From: Conexibacter sp. CPCC 206217
GTDB taxonomy: Bacteria; Actinomycetota; Thermoleophilia; Solirubrobacterales; Solirubrobacteraceae
Assembly (NCBI RefSeq): GCF_030646165.1
Contig: NZ_JAUTDO010000018.1
Coordinates: 1 to 45,537 of the forward strand
Direction: 5' to 3'
DNA length: 45,537 bases
Shown here: positions 7,655 to 14,876 of the stretch, in pieces
How the letters are laid out: each line of letters starts with the position of its first letter
Numbering within the stretch: the first letter of the stretch is position 1
Translations under genes and position numbers: made by a program
Notes under the pieces: generated by a model
Database searches by the model: none
Told to the model about the DNA's origin: nothing
Seen by the model: the letters and a program-made list of their open reading frames with translations, nothing else

Positions 7655-8743
7655 ATGTCCGAAGGAATCGACAGCGACCAGACGGGCGCCGGCTTCGACC
7701 AGGCTCGCGACGCACTGGTTGAAACGGAGTCGACGGCGGACCAGCAGCTCGCCGACGCCGAGCAGGAGCTCGCCGATCGCGACCAGCAGGCGGCGGATCG
7801 CGACCAGCAGGCGGCGGATCGCGACCAGCACGCCGCCGACCGCGACCAGGCGGCGGCGGACTGGGAGCGCGCGCACCCCGGTGACGACGCGGTCGCCGAG
7901 GAGGCGCACGAGACCTCGACGCGCGAGCGCGAGGCGAGCAGCGCCGAACGCGAGACGACGGCCCTCACGCGTGGTCGGACGACTTCGCAGCGGCTGCGCA
8001 CGGCGTCGCTGCGCGACGAGATGGCGCGCTCGCGCGACCTCACTGCCGCCGCCCGCGACCGCGTGGCGCAGGCGCGTGACGACGCCGCCGAGCGAGGCGA
8101 GGCGAAGGCCGCCGAGCGGGCCCGTCGCGCCGCCGAGGCCGGCGATCTGGAGTTCGTCGTCGCGCGCCTGGAGGAGCTGCGTCGCTCGAGCTCCGCGGCA
8201 CGGCACAAGGCGGCGCTGGAGCGCGAGCAGGCGGCGGCCGATCGCGTCGCCGCCGCGCACGACCGCCACGCCGCCGACGAGGAGCGTCGCCAGGCCGGCC
8301 TCGACGAGCTGACCGGCATCTTCCGCCGCGGCACGGGCGAGCTGGCGCTGTCGCACGAGATCCGCCGTTCGCGCCGCTCGGGTGCCTCGCTGGTCGTGGC
8401 GATGCTCGACGTCGACTCGCTGAAGGCGATCAACGACCGCCACGGGCACGCGGCCGGCGACGAGTTGCTGCGCGACGTGGCCGCGGCGATCACCGAGACG
8501 CTGCGCGCCTACGACGTGACGGTCCGCTGGGGCGGCGACGAGTTCGTCTGCGCGATAGCCGGCGTGACCCCCGCGATCGCCGCGCTGCGCCTGTCGGAGA
8601 TCCGGCGAGCGCTCGATCGCCGCCGGCCGGGCGCGACGATCAGCATCGGGCGCGCCCAGTTGCGCGCGGACGACACGCTCGAGTCGGTGATCGCGCGCGC
8701 CGACGCCGCGCTCTATCGGCGCAAGTCGCAACGTGTCGTGTGA
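7655..8743 (+). CDS. Diguanylate cyclase (GGDEF) with long coiled-coil N-terminus
   Basis: 362 residues. The product likely makes c-di-GMP from two GTP. The C-terminal GGDEF domain (about 215-360) has the catalytic GGDEF at 293-297 and the inhibitory-site RxxD (R284-D287) exactly five residues before it, so catalysis and product inhibition both look intact. Residues 30-210 are charged and almost wholly helical, with ADRDQQA-type heptads at about 39-67 encoded by 21-bp DNA repeats; this should form a coiled-coil dimer that brings two GGDEF domains together. No membrane helix or known sensory domain is seen, so it should be cytosolic. GAGGGA just upstream supports ATG 7655. An EAL protein follows on the same strand after about 110 bp, giving an opposed synthesis and degradation pair. 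Confidence 0.93.
   Translation: MSEGIDSDQTGAGFDQARDALVETESTADQQLADAEQELADRDQQAADRDQQAADRDQHAADRDQAAADWERAHPGDDAVAEEAHETSTREREASSAERETTALTRGRTTSQRLRTASLRDEMARSRDLTAAARDRVAQARDDAAERGEAKAAERARRAAEAGDLEFVVARLEELRRSSSAARHKAALEREQAAADRVAAAHDRHAADEERRQAGLDELTGIFRRGTGELALSHEIRRSRRSGASLVVAMLDVDSLKAINDRHGHAAGDELLRDVAAAITETLRAYDVTVRWGGDEFVCAIAGVTPAIAALRLSEIRRALDRRRPGATISIGRAQLRADDTLESVIARADAALYRRKSQRVV
7775..7858. repeat. Four 21-bp in-frame repeats encoding DRDQQAA-type heptads
   Basis: Units at 7775-7795 and 7796-7816 are identical. Units 7817-7837 and 7838-7858 have diverged. Each encodes one coiled-coil heptad of the GGDEF protein, so recombination could change stalk length by whole heptads. Confidence 0.85.
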
Positions 8744-8851
8744 CCGGGCTGCGCTCGCGTCGGGCGGCTGACTGCTCCAGGGATCCGAGCACCACCGCCG
8801 AATCGGTATAGGCTGGACTTCCAGAATCGCCGGGGCCGGCGGAGATCGAGG

Positions 8852-10435
8852 GTGACTGTTCGGATGACGGACGCAGAGGGAGCTGGAGCGGTCTGGAGCT
8901 ACGCGCGGCGCGCCGACGACGACGATTCCCTGCGCAACCGCGTCGAGCTGGGCGCGGAGGCCGAGCGGATCGTCGGCTACGGCGTCTGGGAGTGGGAGAT
9001 CGCGCGCGGGCGGGTGCGCTGGTCCGACGAGCTGCATCGGATCTACGGGCTGCGGCCGGGCGAGTTCGGCGGCACCGTCGAGGCGTTCGTCGAGCGGCTG
9101 CACCCCGACGATCGCGAGCGTGTATGGGCCAATATCTCACGCTCCGTCGAAACGCTCGAACCGTTCGTGTTCGAGGAGCGGATAGTGCGCGGCGACGGCG
9201 AGGAGCGGATGCTGCTGTCGCAGGGGCGGGTGCTGGTCGACGAGGACGGCACGGCGCGGGCGCTGGTCGGTGTCTGCCACGACGTCACCGACCGCGCGAG
9301 GGTCGAGCAGGCGCTCGGCGCGAGCGAGCGGCGGATGCGCGCGGTGATCGACAACACGCCGTCGCTGATCACGGTGAAGGACCTCGACGGCCACTACCTG
9401 ATGAGCAACAGCGAGTTCACGCACGTGACCGGGATCCCGACCGCCGAGCTGGTCGGCAGGGAGTGCCACGACGTCTTCCCGCCGGAGATCGCGGAGGCGC
9501 AGCGCGTCGCGGACCGCCGCGCGGCCAGCGGCGAGGGCCCCGTCTACGGCGAGACCGTGCTCAAGCGCGACGGCGAGCCGCGCACCTACGTCTCCGTCAC
9601 GTTCATGCTGCCCGACGCGGACGGCTTCCCGGCGGAGATGTGCACGATCGCGACGGACGTGACCGAGCGCAAGGAGCTGGAGAGCGAGCGGCGCGAGCGC
9701 GCCGCCTGGAAGCAGCGGATCGCCGCGACGCTCGCGGAGCGGCGGATGCTCGTCTACGCGCAGCCGGTGATCGAGCTGAGCACCGGTGAGCACTGCTCCG
9801 ACGAGCTGCTGGTGCGGATGCGCACGCGCGGCGAGGACGGCGAGGTGCTGGCGCCCGCGCGCTTCCTGCCGGCGGCCGAGCGCTTCGGCCTGATCCAGTC
9901 GATCGACGTGTGGATGGTGGAGCAGGCGCTGAGCCGCACGGGCGCCGGGATCGTGCCGCCGCACGTCAACCTCTCCGCGGTGACGATGGGCGACGCGGCC
10001 GCGCGCCGCGAGATCGTCGGCCTGCTGTCGCGCGCGCCGGAGGCCGCGCGCCGGCTCGTCTTCGAGATCACCGAGACCGCGGCGGCCGCGCACCTGGAGG
10101 CGGCGCGCGCGTTCGCCGACGAGATAACCGAGCTGGGCTGCAAGCTCGCGCTCGACGACTTCGGCGTCGGCTTCGGCTCGTTCACCTACCTGCGCTCGCT
10201 GCCGATCAGCTACATCAAGATCGACCTCAGCTTCGTGCGCGAGCTGCCGCGCTCGCGCGACGACCGCCGCGTCGTGCTGAGCATCATCGGGATCGCGCGC
10301 GAGTTCGGCCTCAAGACGATCGCCGAGGGCGTCGAGGACGAGGAGACGCTGCAACTGCTCAGACAGCTCGGCGCCGACTACGTGCAGGGCTACCACCTCG
10401 GGCGCCCGGCGCCGTGGACGCCGCCCGGAGTGTGA
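8852..10435 (+). CDS. PAS-PAS-EAL c-di-GMP phosphodiesterase
   Basis: 527 residues from GTG 8852, with GGAG seven bases upstream; ATG 8864 is an alternative. A first PAS domain spans about 35-145 (GVWEWEIARGRVRWSDE, then HPDDRERV). A second spans about 160-272 (IDNTPSLITVKDLDGHYLM). The EAL domain runs from about 285 to 527. Its first motif reads DELLVR, not EALLR, but the metal-ligand Glu (E318) is kept. N373, E405, D435-D436, K456, E492 and Q512 match the catalytic set, so c-di-GMP hydrolysis is expected. There is no GGDEF domain and no membrane helix. The PAS pair probably senses a cytosolic ligand, redox state or light. It opposes the GGDEF protein just upstream. Confidence 0.93.
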   Translation: MTVRMTDAEGAGAVWSYARRADDDDSLRNRVELGAEAERIVGYGVWEWEIARGRVRWSDELHRIYGLRPGEFGGTVEAFVERLHPDDRERVWANISRSVETLEPFVFEERIVRGDGEERMLLSQGRVLVDEDGTARALVGVCHDVTDRARVEQALGASERRMRAVIDNTPSLITVKDLDGHYLMSNSEFTHVTGIPTAELVGRECHDVFPPEIAEAQRVADRRAASGEGPVYGETVLKRDGEPRTYVSVTFMLPDADGFPAEMCTIATDVTERKELESERRERAAWKQRIAATLAERRMLVYAQPVIELSTGEHCSDELLVRMRTRGEDGEVLAPARFLPAAERFGLIQSIDVWMVEQALSRTGAGIVPPHVNLSAVTMGDAAARREIVGLLSRAPEAARRLVFEITETAAAAHLEAARAFADEITELGCKLALDDFGVGFGSFTYLRSLPISYIKIDLSFVRELPRSRDDRRVVLSIIGIAREFGLKTIAEGVEDEETLQLLRQLGADYVQGYHLGRPAPWTPPGV

Positions 10436-10458
10436 TTGAGGTCAAAAGTTGACCTCAA
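10436..10458. promoter_or_regulatory. Perfect 10-bp-arm inverted repeat after the EAL gene
   Basis: TTGAGGTCAA (10436-10445) and TTGACCTCAA (10449-10458) are exact reverse complements with a 3-bp spacer, starting one base after the EAL stop codon. The AT-richness and lack of a U-tract favour an operator over a terminator. It could control the VOC gene that begins 45 bp downstream. Confidence 0.7.
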
Positions 10459-10503
10459 GGATTGGGAAGCTGGTTCCTGACCCCGAGTGAAGGAGCTGGA
10501 GCG

Positions 10504-10878
10504 ATGGACTGGAGACTCGAACTGGTGGGCGTCCCCGTCACCGACGTGGACCGCGCCAAGCGCTTCTACGTCGAGCAGCTCGGCTTCGTCGCCGACCACG
10601 ACCACACCGTCAGCGACGAGATCCGCTTCGTCCAGATCACGCCGCCGGGCTCCGGCTGCTCGATCGCGTTCGGCAAGGGGATCTCGCCGATGCAGCCGGG
10701 CACGCTGCAGGGCCTGCAGGTCGTCGTCGAGAACGTCGACGCGGCGCGCGAGCAGCTGCTGGGCAACGGCGTCGAGGTCGGCGAGGTGCAGGAGTTCCCG
10801 TGGGGGCGCTTCGTCTTCTTCAGCGACCCCGACGGCAATGGCTGGGCGGTGCAGGAGCTGTCGCCGCCGCGTCAGTAG
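10504..10878 (+). CDS. VOC (glyoxalase/bleomycin-resistance) family protein
   Basis: 124 residues, a single VOC unit with two beta-alpha-beta-beta-beta repeats: LELVGVPVTDVDRAKRFYVE at the start and FSDPDGNGWAVQEL at the end, both classic for the family. AAGGAGCTGGAGCG lies directly before ATG 10504. VOC proteins are metal-dependent lyases, isomerases or dioxygenases, or binding proteins; the substrate is not deducible. A perfect inverted repeat upstream may be its operator. Confidence 0.9.
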   Translation: MDWRLELVGVPVTDVDRAKRFYVEQLGFVADHDHTVSDEIRFVQITPPGSGCSIAFGKGISPMQPGTLQGLQVVVENVDAAREQLLGNGVEVGEVQEFPWGRFVFFSDPDGNGWAVQELSPPRQ

Positions 10879-10968
10879 CGCCTGTCGGCGAGCCGGGAGC
10901 AGCACGGCGCCGAGCGCGCGCCGCGGTATGACGACTGACGAGCGGGTCGCCCCGCTCGTCAGCTCAGT

Positions 10969-11247
10969 TCAGCTCAACGCACCCGCGGGCAGCAGATACC
11001 GGACCGGCGCGCCACTGGAGGCGCGTCTTCTGCTGGCGTCGATGCGGACCCCGTGGAGTCCGCCGGTCGCGCCGGCTCTGGCGCCCGGAATCTCCGGCTC
11101 GCCGCCGCGCGCGAGGATCCAAGCCTCGATCTCGCCGAAGTTCGAACCCTCGGCGAGCAGCGCGGCCCGCTCGATCGTCTTCCCGCCCGTGGCGTTGGTA
11201 CGCGCGAGGCGGGCGACGATCTTCTGGATCGCGGGTTCGTCGATCAT
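10969..11247 (-). CDS. Small conserved-looking protein of unknown function, third gene of the cspA operon
   Basis: 92 residues. The N-terminal half looks folded and mixed helical (IDEPAIQKIVARLARTN, then GKTIERAALLAEGSNFGEIE). The C-terminal half is Gly/Ala/Arg-rich. No family recognised. Its ATG overlaps the TGA of the preceding gene by the ATGA arrangement, strong evidence for a coupled operon with it and with cspA. A nucleic-acid-related or stress role is suggested only by the neighbourhood. Confidence 0.68.
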   Translation of the reverse strand: MIDEPAIQKIVARLARTNATGGKTIERAALLAEGSNFGEIEAWILARGGEPEIPGARAGATGGLHGVRIDASRRRASSGAPVRYLLPAGALS

Positions 11248-11432
11248 CCCTGGTCCTTCTGATCGCCGGAGCCGCCCTGACCCTTCGGCGTGCCGTCCTG
11301 CGCGCGCGCAGCAGCTGCTGCGCGCCGCTCGGCGGCGGCCTCCTTCAGCCGCACCTGCTCAGCTCTGTACGAGGCGAGCTTGGCGGCCGCGGTCACCTGC
11401 CGTGGCGTGGGCTCCGACGATCTGGAGGCCAT
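11244..11432 (-). CDS. Small Ala/Arg-rich helical protein between cspA and the 92-residue gene
   Basis: 62 residues. The N-terminal part (PTPRQVTAAAKLASYRAEQ) and the middle (LKEAAAERRAAAAARAQ) should form one long basic helix. The tail is Gly/Gln/Lys-rich and disordered. Its ATG begins one base after the cspA stop codon and its own stop overlaps the next start, so translation depends on coupling. Composition suggests RNA or protein binding. No family recognised. Confidence 0.65.
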   Translation of the reverse strand: MASRSSEPTPRQVTAAAKLASYRAEQVRLKEAAAERRAAAAARAQDGTPKGQGGSGDQKDQG

Positions 11433-11433
11433 C

Positions 11434-11637
11434 TCAGATCACTTGCACGTTCGCGGCGTTCGGGCCCTTGGGGCCGTTCTCCGCGTCGTACGAGACCTTC
11501 GCGCCCTCGGCGAGCGACTTGAAGCCTTCGCCGCCGATCGCGCTGTGGTGCACGAACAGGTCCTTGCCCTGGTCGTCGGGCGTGATGAAGCCAAAGCCCT
11601 TGTCGTCGTTGAACCACTTCACGGTTCCTGTAGCCAT
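11434..11637 (-). CDS. cspA: Cold-shock protein, CspA family
   Basis: 67 residues, a standard CSD size. Both RNA-binding motifs are present: KGFGFI (RNP1) and LFVHHSAI (RNP2), after the canonical MATGTVKWFND start. Two ATGs are adjacent; AGGAGG stands nine to six bases before the second one (11637), which gives the better spacing. The product is a single-stranded nucleic-acid chaperone acting on mRNA in the cytoplasm. It heads a three-gene operon with two small unknown genes, which is unusual because csp genes are commonly monocistronic. Whether it is cold-induced cannot be seen; paralogues usually exist. Confidence 0.95.
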   Translation of the reverse strand: MATGTVKWFNDDKGFGFITPDDQGKDLFVHHSAIGGEGFKSLAEGAKVSYDAENGPKGPNAANVQVI

Positions 11638-11717
11638 CATGTTCCTCCTGCGTTTTGTGCACTGCGTGACGCCGAGGTCCTGAAGGCAACGACTGCGGGC
11701 GCTGGGCACAGCTTTAG

Positions 11718-11734
11718 TCTGGAGAAATTCCAGA
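11718..11734. promoter_or_regulatory. Inverted repeat in the cspA/flippase divergent region
   Basis: TCTGGA (11718-11723), five bases, TCCAGA (11729-11734). It lies in a comparatively AT-rich 184-bp divergent region, about 80 bp from the cspA start. Possible operator; no regulator can be named. Confidence 0.35.
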
Positions 11735-11821
11735 TCTACCGCGACTCTACTGTGTTTCGGCCAGAGCCACTAGGCCCGGGTCAGCGCGAGGAGTACTCTC
11801 GACGGAAGCGAGCGGTCGCGG

Positions 11822-12802
11822 ATGACCGCCCACGACGATCTGAAAGAGGGTTCGGTGAACCCCGCCTCAATCGCGGACTGCGGTCGCCGCCACCGTGTGC
11901 CGATCACGATCATCGGCTCGCTCGCGACAGCCGCGGCGCTGGCGTTCGTGCTCGCCCAGCGCCGCGACGAGTTCGCGACCGCCCTCACGAGCGCCTCGAT
12001 CTGGATCCTGTTCGTCGCGGCGCTGCTGCAGGTCGTCGCGCTGCTGTCGCGCACCGAGGCGTGGCACCGCACGATCGAGGCGGCCGGCGGCACCGTCGAG
12101 CGCCGCATCCTCTACCGCGCATCGAGCATGCAGGTGCTCGGCAGCGTCATCAACGGCCAGCTCGGCGTGGCGGCGCGGATCGCGGCGCTGCGCCGCTCCT
12201 CGCCGGAGGTCAGCCCGCAGGTGCCGACGCTGATCGCGGCCGAGTTCCCGATCCTCGCCGTCGAGGCCGCGCTGGTCGCGCTGACGTCGTTCACGCTGAT
12301 CGGCCCGCTCGGACTGCCGTGGTGGCTGCCGCTGATCGCGATCGCGGTGATGGGCGGGGTCAGCGCGGGACTGCGGCACCTCGCGGTGCGCAAGGGCCGC
12401 GAACTGTGGCGCGGGCTGATCGTCGTGCGCAGCCTCGGCGGCGCGAGCCGGCTCGTCGCGCTCGTGCTGGTCGCCGTCTTCGCGCAGATCTTCCGCAACT
12501 GGCTGCTGTTGCACGCGGTCGGCGTCGACGCCTCGTTCTTCGACGCGATCGCGGTCCTGATCGCGGTCGTCACGCTCGGGCAGCTGCCGCTCGGTCCCAG
12601 CGTCGGCGCGGCTGCGGCGGTCCTGATCCTCGGCAGCGACGGCGTCGCGGCCGCGGCGGCGGCCGGCCTGTTGGCGACGGTGACGGGCACGGTCGGCGGG
12701 CTCTGCTTCGCCGGCTGGGCCGGCGCCGACCACCTCTGGTCGCGCTGGCGCGGCGCCGTGCGGCTGCGACGTGCACGACCGCTTCACGGCGGGCAGGTCT
12801 GA
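11822..12802 (+). CDS. Flippase-like membrane protein (lysylphosphatidylglycerol synthase TM-domain / UPF0104 type)
   Basis: 326 residues with about seven or eight hydrophobic helices (near 27-45, 60-78, 140-158, 165-185, 215-233, 240-262, 270-300). The layout, including SVINGQLGVAARIAALRR after the second helix and a Gly/Ala-rich C-terminal pair, matches the integral-membrane family of YbhN/MprF-like flippase domains. There is no synthetase domain. A role in lipid or lipid-linked precursor transport is a family-level guess. A GTG at 11855 preceded by AGAGGG could be the true start and would remove eleven residues. Confidence 0.72.
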   Translation: MTAHDDLKEGSVNPASIADCGRRHRVPITIIGSLATAAALAFVLAQRRDEFATALTSASIWILFVAALLQVVALLSRTEAWHRTIEAAGGTVERRILYRASSMQVLGSVINGQLGVAARIAALRRSSPEVSPQVPTLIAAEFPILAVEAALVALTSFTLIGPLGLPWWLPLIAIAVMGGVSAGLRHLAVRKGRELWRGLIVVRSLGGASRLVALVLVAVFAQIFRNWLLLHAVGVDASFFDAIAVLIAVVTLGQLPLGPSVGAAAAVLILGSDGVAAAAAAGLLATVTGTVGGLCFAGWAGADHLWSRWRGAVRLRRARPLHGGQV

Positions 12803-12821
12803 GGGGAGTAGTGTCCCGCGC

Positions 12822-13028
12822 ATGCCCACCGATTCCGGTCCGATGATCACCGCGCGGCTGTCCGACGGTCCGCTGAAGGGCAAGAGCCTGGAGACGCAGA
12901 TCGTCGAAGGCCGCGCCCCGAAGGTCATCGACGTGCCAGGCGGCAGAGAAGGCACCTGCCGCTACTGCCTCGCCGACCACCCGCAGGGCGGTCACTCGGC
13001 GCAGTACGAGTTCCTGTACGTCGTGTAG
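12822..13028 (+). CDS. Small protein with CxxC-type motif, unknown function
   Basis: 68 residues from ATG 12822. The N-terminal half is a beta-like segment (MITARLSDGPLKGKSLETQ). The C-terminal half has CRYCLADHPQGGH, where two Cys and two His could bind one zinc ion, followed by an aromatic end (YEFLYVV). It lies 19 bp after the flippase-like gene on the same strand and may share its transcript. No family recognised. Confidence 0.65.
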   Translation: MPTDSGPMITARLSDGPLKGKSLETQIVEGRAPKVIDVPGGREGTCRYCLADHPQGGHSAQYEFLYVV

Positions 13029-13049
13029 GCCGCCGCGCGCGGCCGATCC

Positions 13050-13487
13050 TCAGTCCAGCCCGCGCGTCCCCACGTACGCGAGCCCGAGCGCGAGCTTGTC
13101 CTCGCCGATCGCGATCACGGGGTCCGGCCAGCCGGTCTTGCCGCTCAGCGCCGCGCGGCCGTACTGGCCCGCGTAGGCGCCGAGCCCGGCGGCGAGCGCA
13201 CCGACCGCCGCACCGGCCGGCCCGGCGACGAGCGCGCCGGCGATCGCGCCGCTCGCGAGCCGCCCGCCGAGCGCCGGCGGCGACGTGCGGGCGGGCGTCA
13301 TCGGCAGCTTGTCGCCGACCAGCTCGCCGGCCGCGGCGGCGAGCAGGACCCATTTCAGCGCGGGCGGTCCGGGGACGCGGCCGCGCAGCGCGAGCGCGGC
13401 GAGCGGCGTCATCGAGCGCAGGCCGGCGGTCACGCCGAGGACGGCGGCCTCGGCGAGGTGGTTCGAGGCGGATCTGTGAAGGCGCAT
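13050..13487 (-). CDS. DUF4126-like membrane protein
   Basis: About 145 residues from ATG 13487; ATG 13538 is possible but adds an unlikely Arg-rich segment. The sequence AEAAVLGVTAGLRSMTPLAALAL is the hallmark start of DUF4126 proteins. Two further hydrophobic, Gly/Ala-rich stretches follow (WVLLAAAAGELVGDKLPMTP and IAGALVAGPAGAAVGALAAG). The C-terminus (GEDKLALGLAY) is also typical. Function unknown. It is divergent from the HD-GYP gene. Confidence 0.75.
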   Translation of the reverse strand: MRLHRSASNHLAEAAVLGVTAGLRSMTPLAALALRGRVPGPPALKWVLLAAAAGELVGDKLPMTPARTSPPALGGRLASGAIAGALVAGPAGAAVGALAAGLGAYAGQYGRAALSGKTGWPDPVIAIGEDKLALGLAYVGTRGLD

Positions 13488-13603
13488 GAGAGGAGTCTGG
13501 CGTGCTCCGCGCCGCACGCTCGCGGTGCCAAGTTCCATAGCGAGCTCAATACCTGGAAGCCGGGACCGATGACCGGGTCAGCGGTGCAGAACGTGCGGCC
13601 CAT

Positions 13604-14767
13604 ATGCGCCTGATCTCTTCTCAACGGCTCGTCCCCGGCACCGTCGTCGCACGTGATGTGCGACCCGGGATAGCGGGCACAGCGCCGCTCGTCCACGCGG
13701 GAACGCGTCTGACGCCCAAGATGTGCCTGCGGCTGTGCGAGCTCGACGTGGCCGCGGTCTGGGTCGACGACGAGCTGGGCGAGGGCATAGAGCCGCTGGA
13801 GGCGCTCAGCGAGGAGACGCGCGACGAGGCCGAGCGCGAGGTCACCTCGACGCTCGCGCAGGCGCGCGACGCGCTCGCCGGCGGACAGCAGCTGGCGTCG
13901 ATCGACGTGATGCGGCTGCGCGACGTCGCCGCGGCGATCGCGCAGGAGGTCTCCGGGCTGCCGGAGGCCGTGATCGCGCTGTCGGAGATGCGCAGCGCCG
14001 ACGCCTACACGCACGAGCACTCCGTCCGCGTCACCACCCTCGGCCTCCTGCTCGCCGCCCGGCACTGGAAGAGAAACGGCTGGATAGACCACCGTGGCGA
14101 GCGCCGCCACGACAACATCACGCAGCGGATGACGCAGCTCGGCTTCGGACTGCTGGTGCACGACATCGGCAAGCTCGCGATCCCACGCGAGGTGCTCGAC
14201 AGACCGGGCAAGCTCGACGCCGACGAATGGGATCTCGTGCGCCAGCATCCCGAGCTGGGCGCCGGCATGCTCAACCACACGACGACGTCGATGCTGGCGA
14301 TCTCGGTCGTGCGCTACCACCACGAGCGCTGGGACGGCGGCGGCTACCCGCGCGGCCTCGACGGCGCCAGCATCTCCGAGCTGGCCCGCATCGCCGCGGT
14401 CGCCGACGTCTACGACGCGGTCCGCTCCGAGCGTCCCTACAAGCCCGCGCAACCGTCGCACGTCGGCGTCGACGTGGTGCTGGAGGGTTCCGGGACGGCC
14501 TTCGACCCGAAGATCGTGGAGACGTTCAAGGAGGTCGTGATGCCCTACCCGGCCGGCCACGAGATCGACCTCCCCGACGGTCGTCGCGGCGTCGTGGTCG
14601 CGGTCGACCCCACCCGCCCCTACAGCCCGCGCGTTCGGATCGCGGAGCTGGAGAGGGCCGACGGAGACGATCGCAGCGGAAACGTCGACGGCGGCGGCAC
14701 GGGCGTGCTGACCGAGGTCGAGATCGACCTCAGCCAGCCGCCGGCGTCAGTCAGCGGCGGCGGGTGA
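13604..14767 (+). CDS. HD-GYP domain phosphodiesterase
   Basis: 387 residues. An N-terminal region (1-110) with a beta-rich start resembles the DUF3391-like extension of many HD-GYP proteins. The HD-GYP domain (about 120-290) has the metal and catalytic residues: H137 in THEHS, HDIGK at 186-190, H215, the H239-H240 pair, GGGYP at 245-249 (GYP 247-249) and ADVYD ending in the conserved Asp pair. It probably hydrolyses c-di-GMP (or a cGAMP-type dinucleotide) in the cytoplasm. This is the third cyclic-dinucleotide enzyme in 7 kb. The last seven codons overlap the antisense MMPL remnant. Confidence 0.92.
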   Translation: MRLISSQRLVPGTVVARDVRPGIAGTAPLVHAGTRLTPKMCLRLCELDVAAVWVDDELGEGIEPLEALSEETRDEAEREVTSTLAQARDALAGGQQLASIDVMRLRDVAAAIAQEVSGLPEAVIALSEMRSADAYTHEHSVRVTTLGLLLAARHWKRNGWIDHRGERRHDNITQRMTQLGFGLLVHDIGKLAIPREVLDRPGKLDADEWDLVRQHPELGAGMLNHTTTSMLAISVVRYHHERWDGGGYPRGLDGASISELARIAAVADVYDAVRSERPYKPAQPSHVGVDVVLEGSGTAFDPKIVETFKEVVMPYPAGHEIDLPDGRRGVVVAVDPTRPYSPRVRIAELERADGDDRSGNVDGGGTGVLTEVEIDLSQPPASVSGGG

Positions 14768-14857
14768 GAGGCGCCGCAGCCGTCGCGGCGTCCAGCAGGC
14801 CCGCTCGCCCAGCAGCTTCATCACGGCCGGCACGAGGATCATCCGCACGAGCGTCGC
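14747..14857 (-). pseudogene. 3' remnant of an MMPL/RND transporter gene
   Basis: A minus-strand frame of 36 codons plus TGA reads ATLVRMILVPAVMKLLGERA followed by CWTPRRLRRL. This closely matches the C-terminal end of actinobacterial MMPL transporters, where ATLVRMLLVPAxMxLLG precedes a Trp-containing basic tail. No start codon, upstream helices or other MMPL sequence are present: the hydrolase stop codon lies about 20 bp upstream. It is therefore the leftover end of a deleted gene, now squeezed between two convergent genes. Confidence 0.75.
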
Positions 14858-14876
14858 TGGAGGATCCGACTGCCGA

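Noticed and set aside
10969..11432. Toxin-antitoxin pair (two small overlapping genes)
   Set aside because: Size and coupling fit, but neither protein resembles a toxin or antitoxin family and cspA leads the operon.
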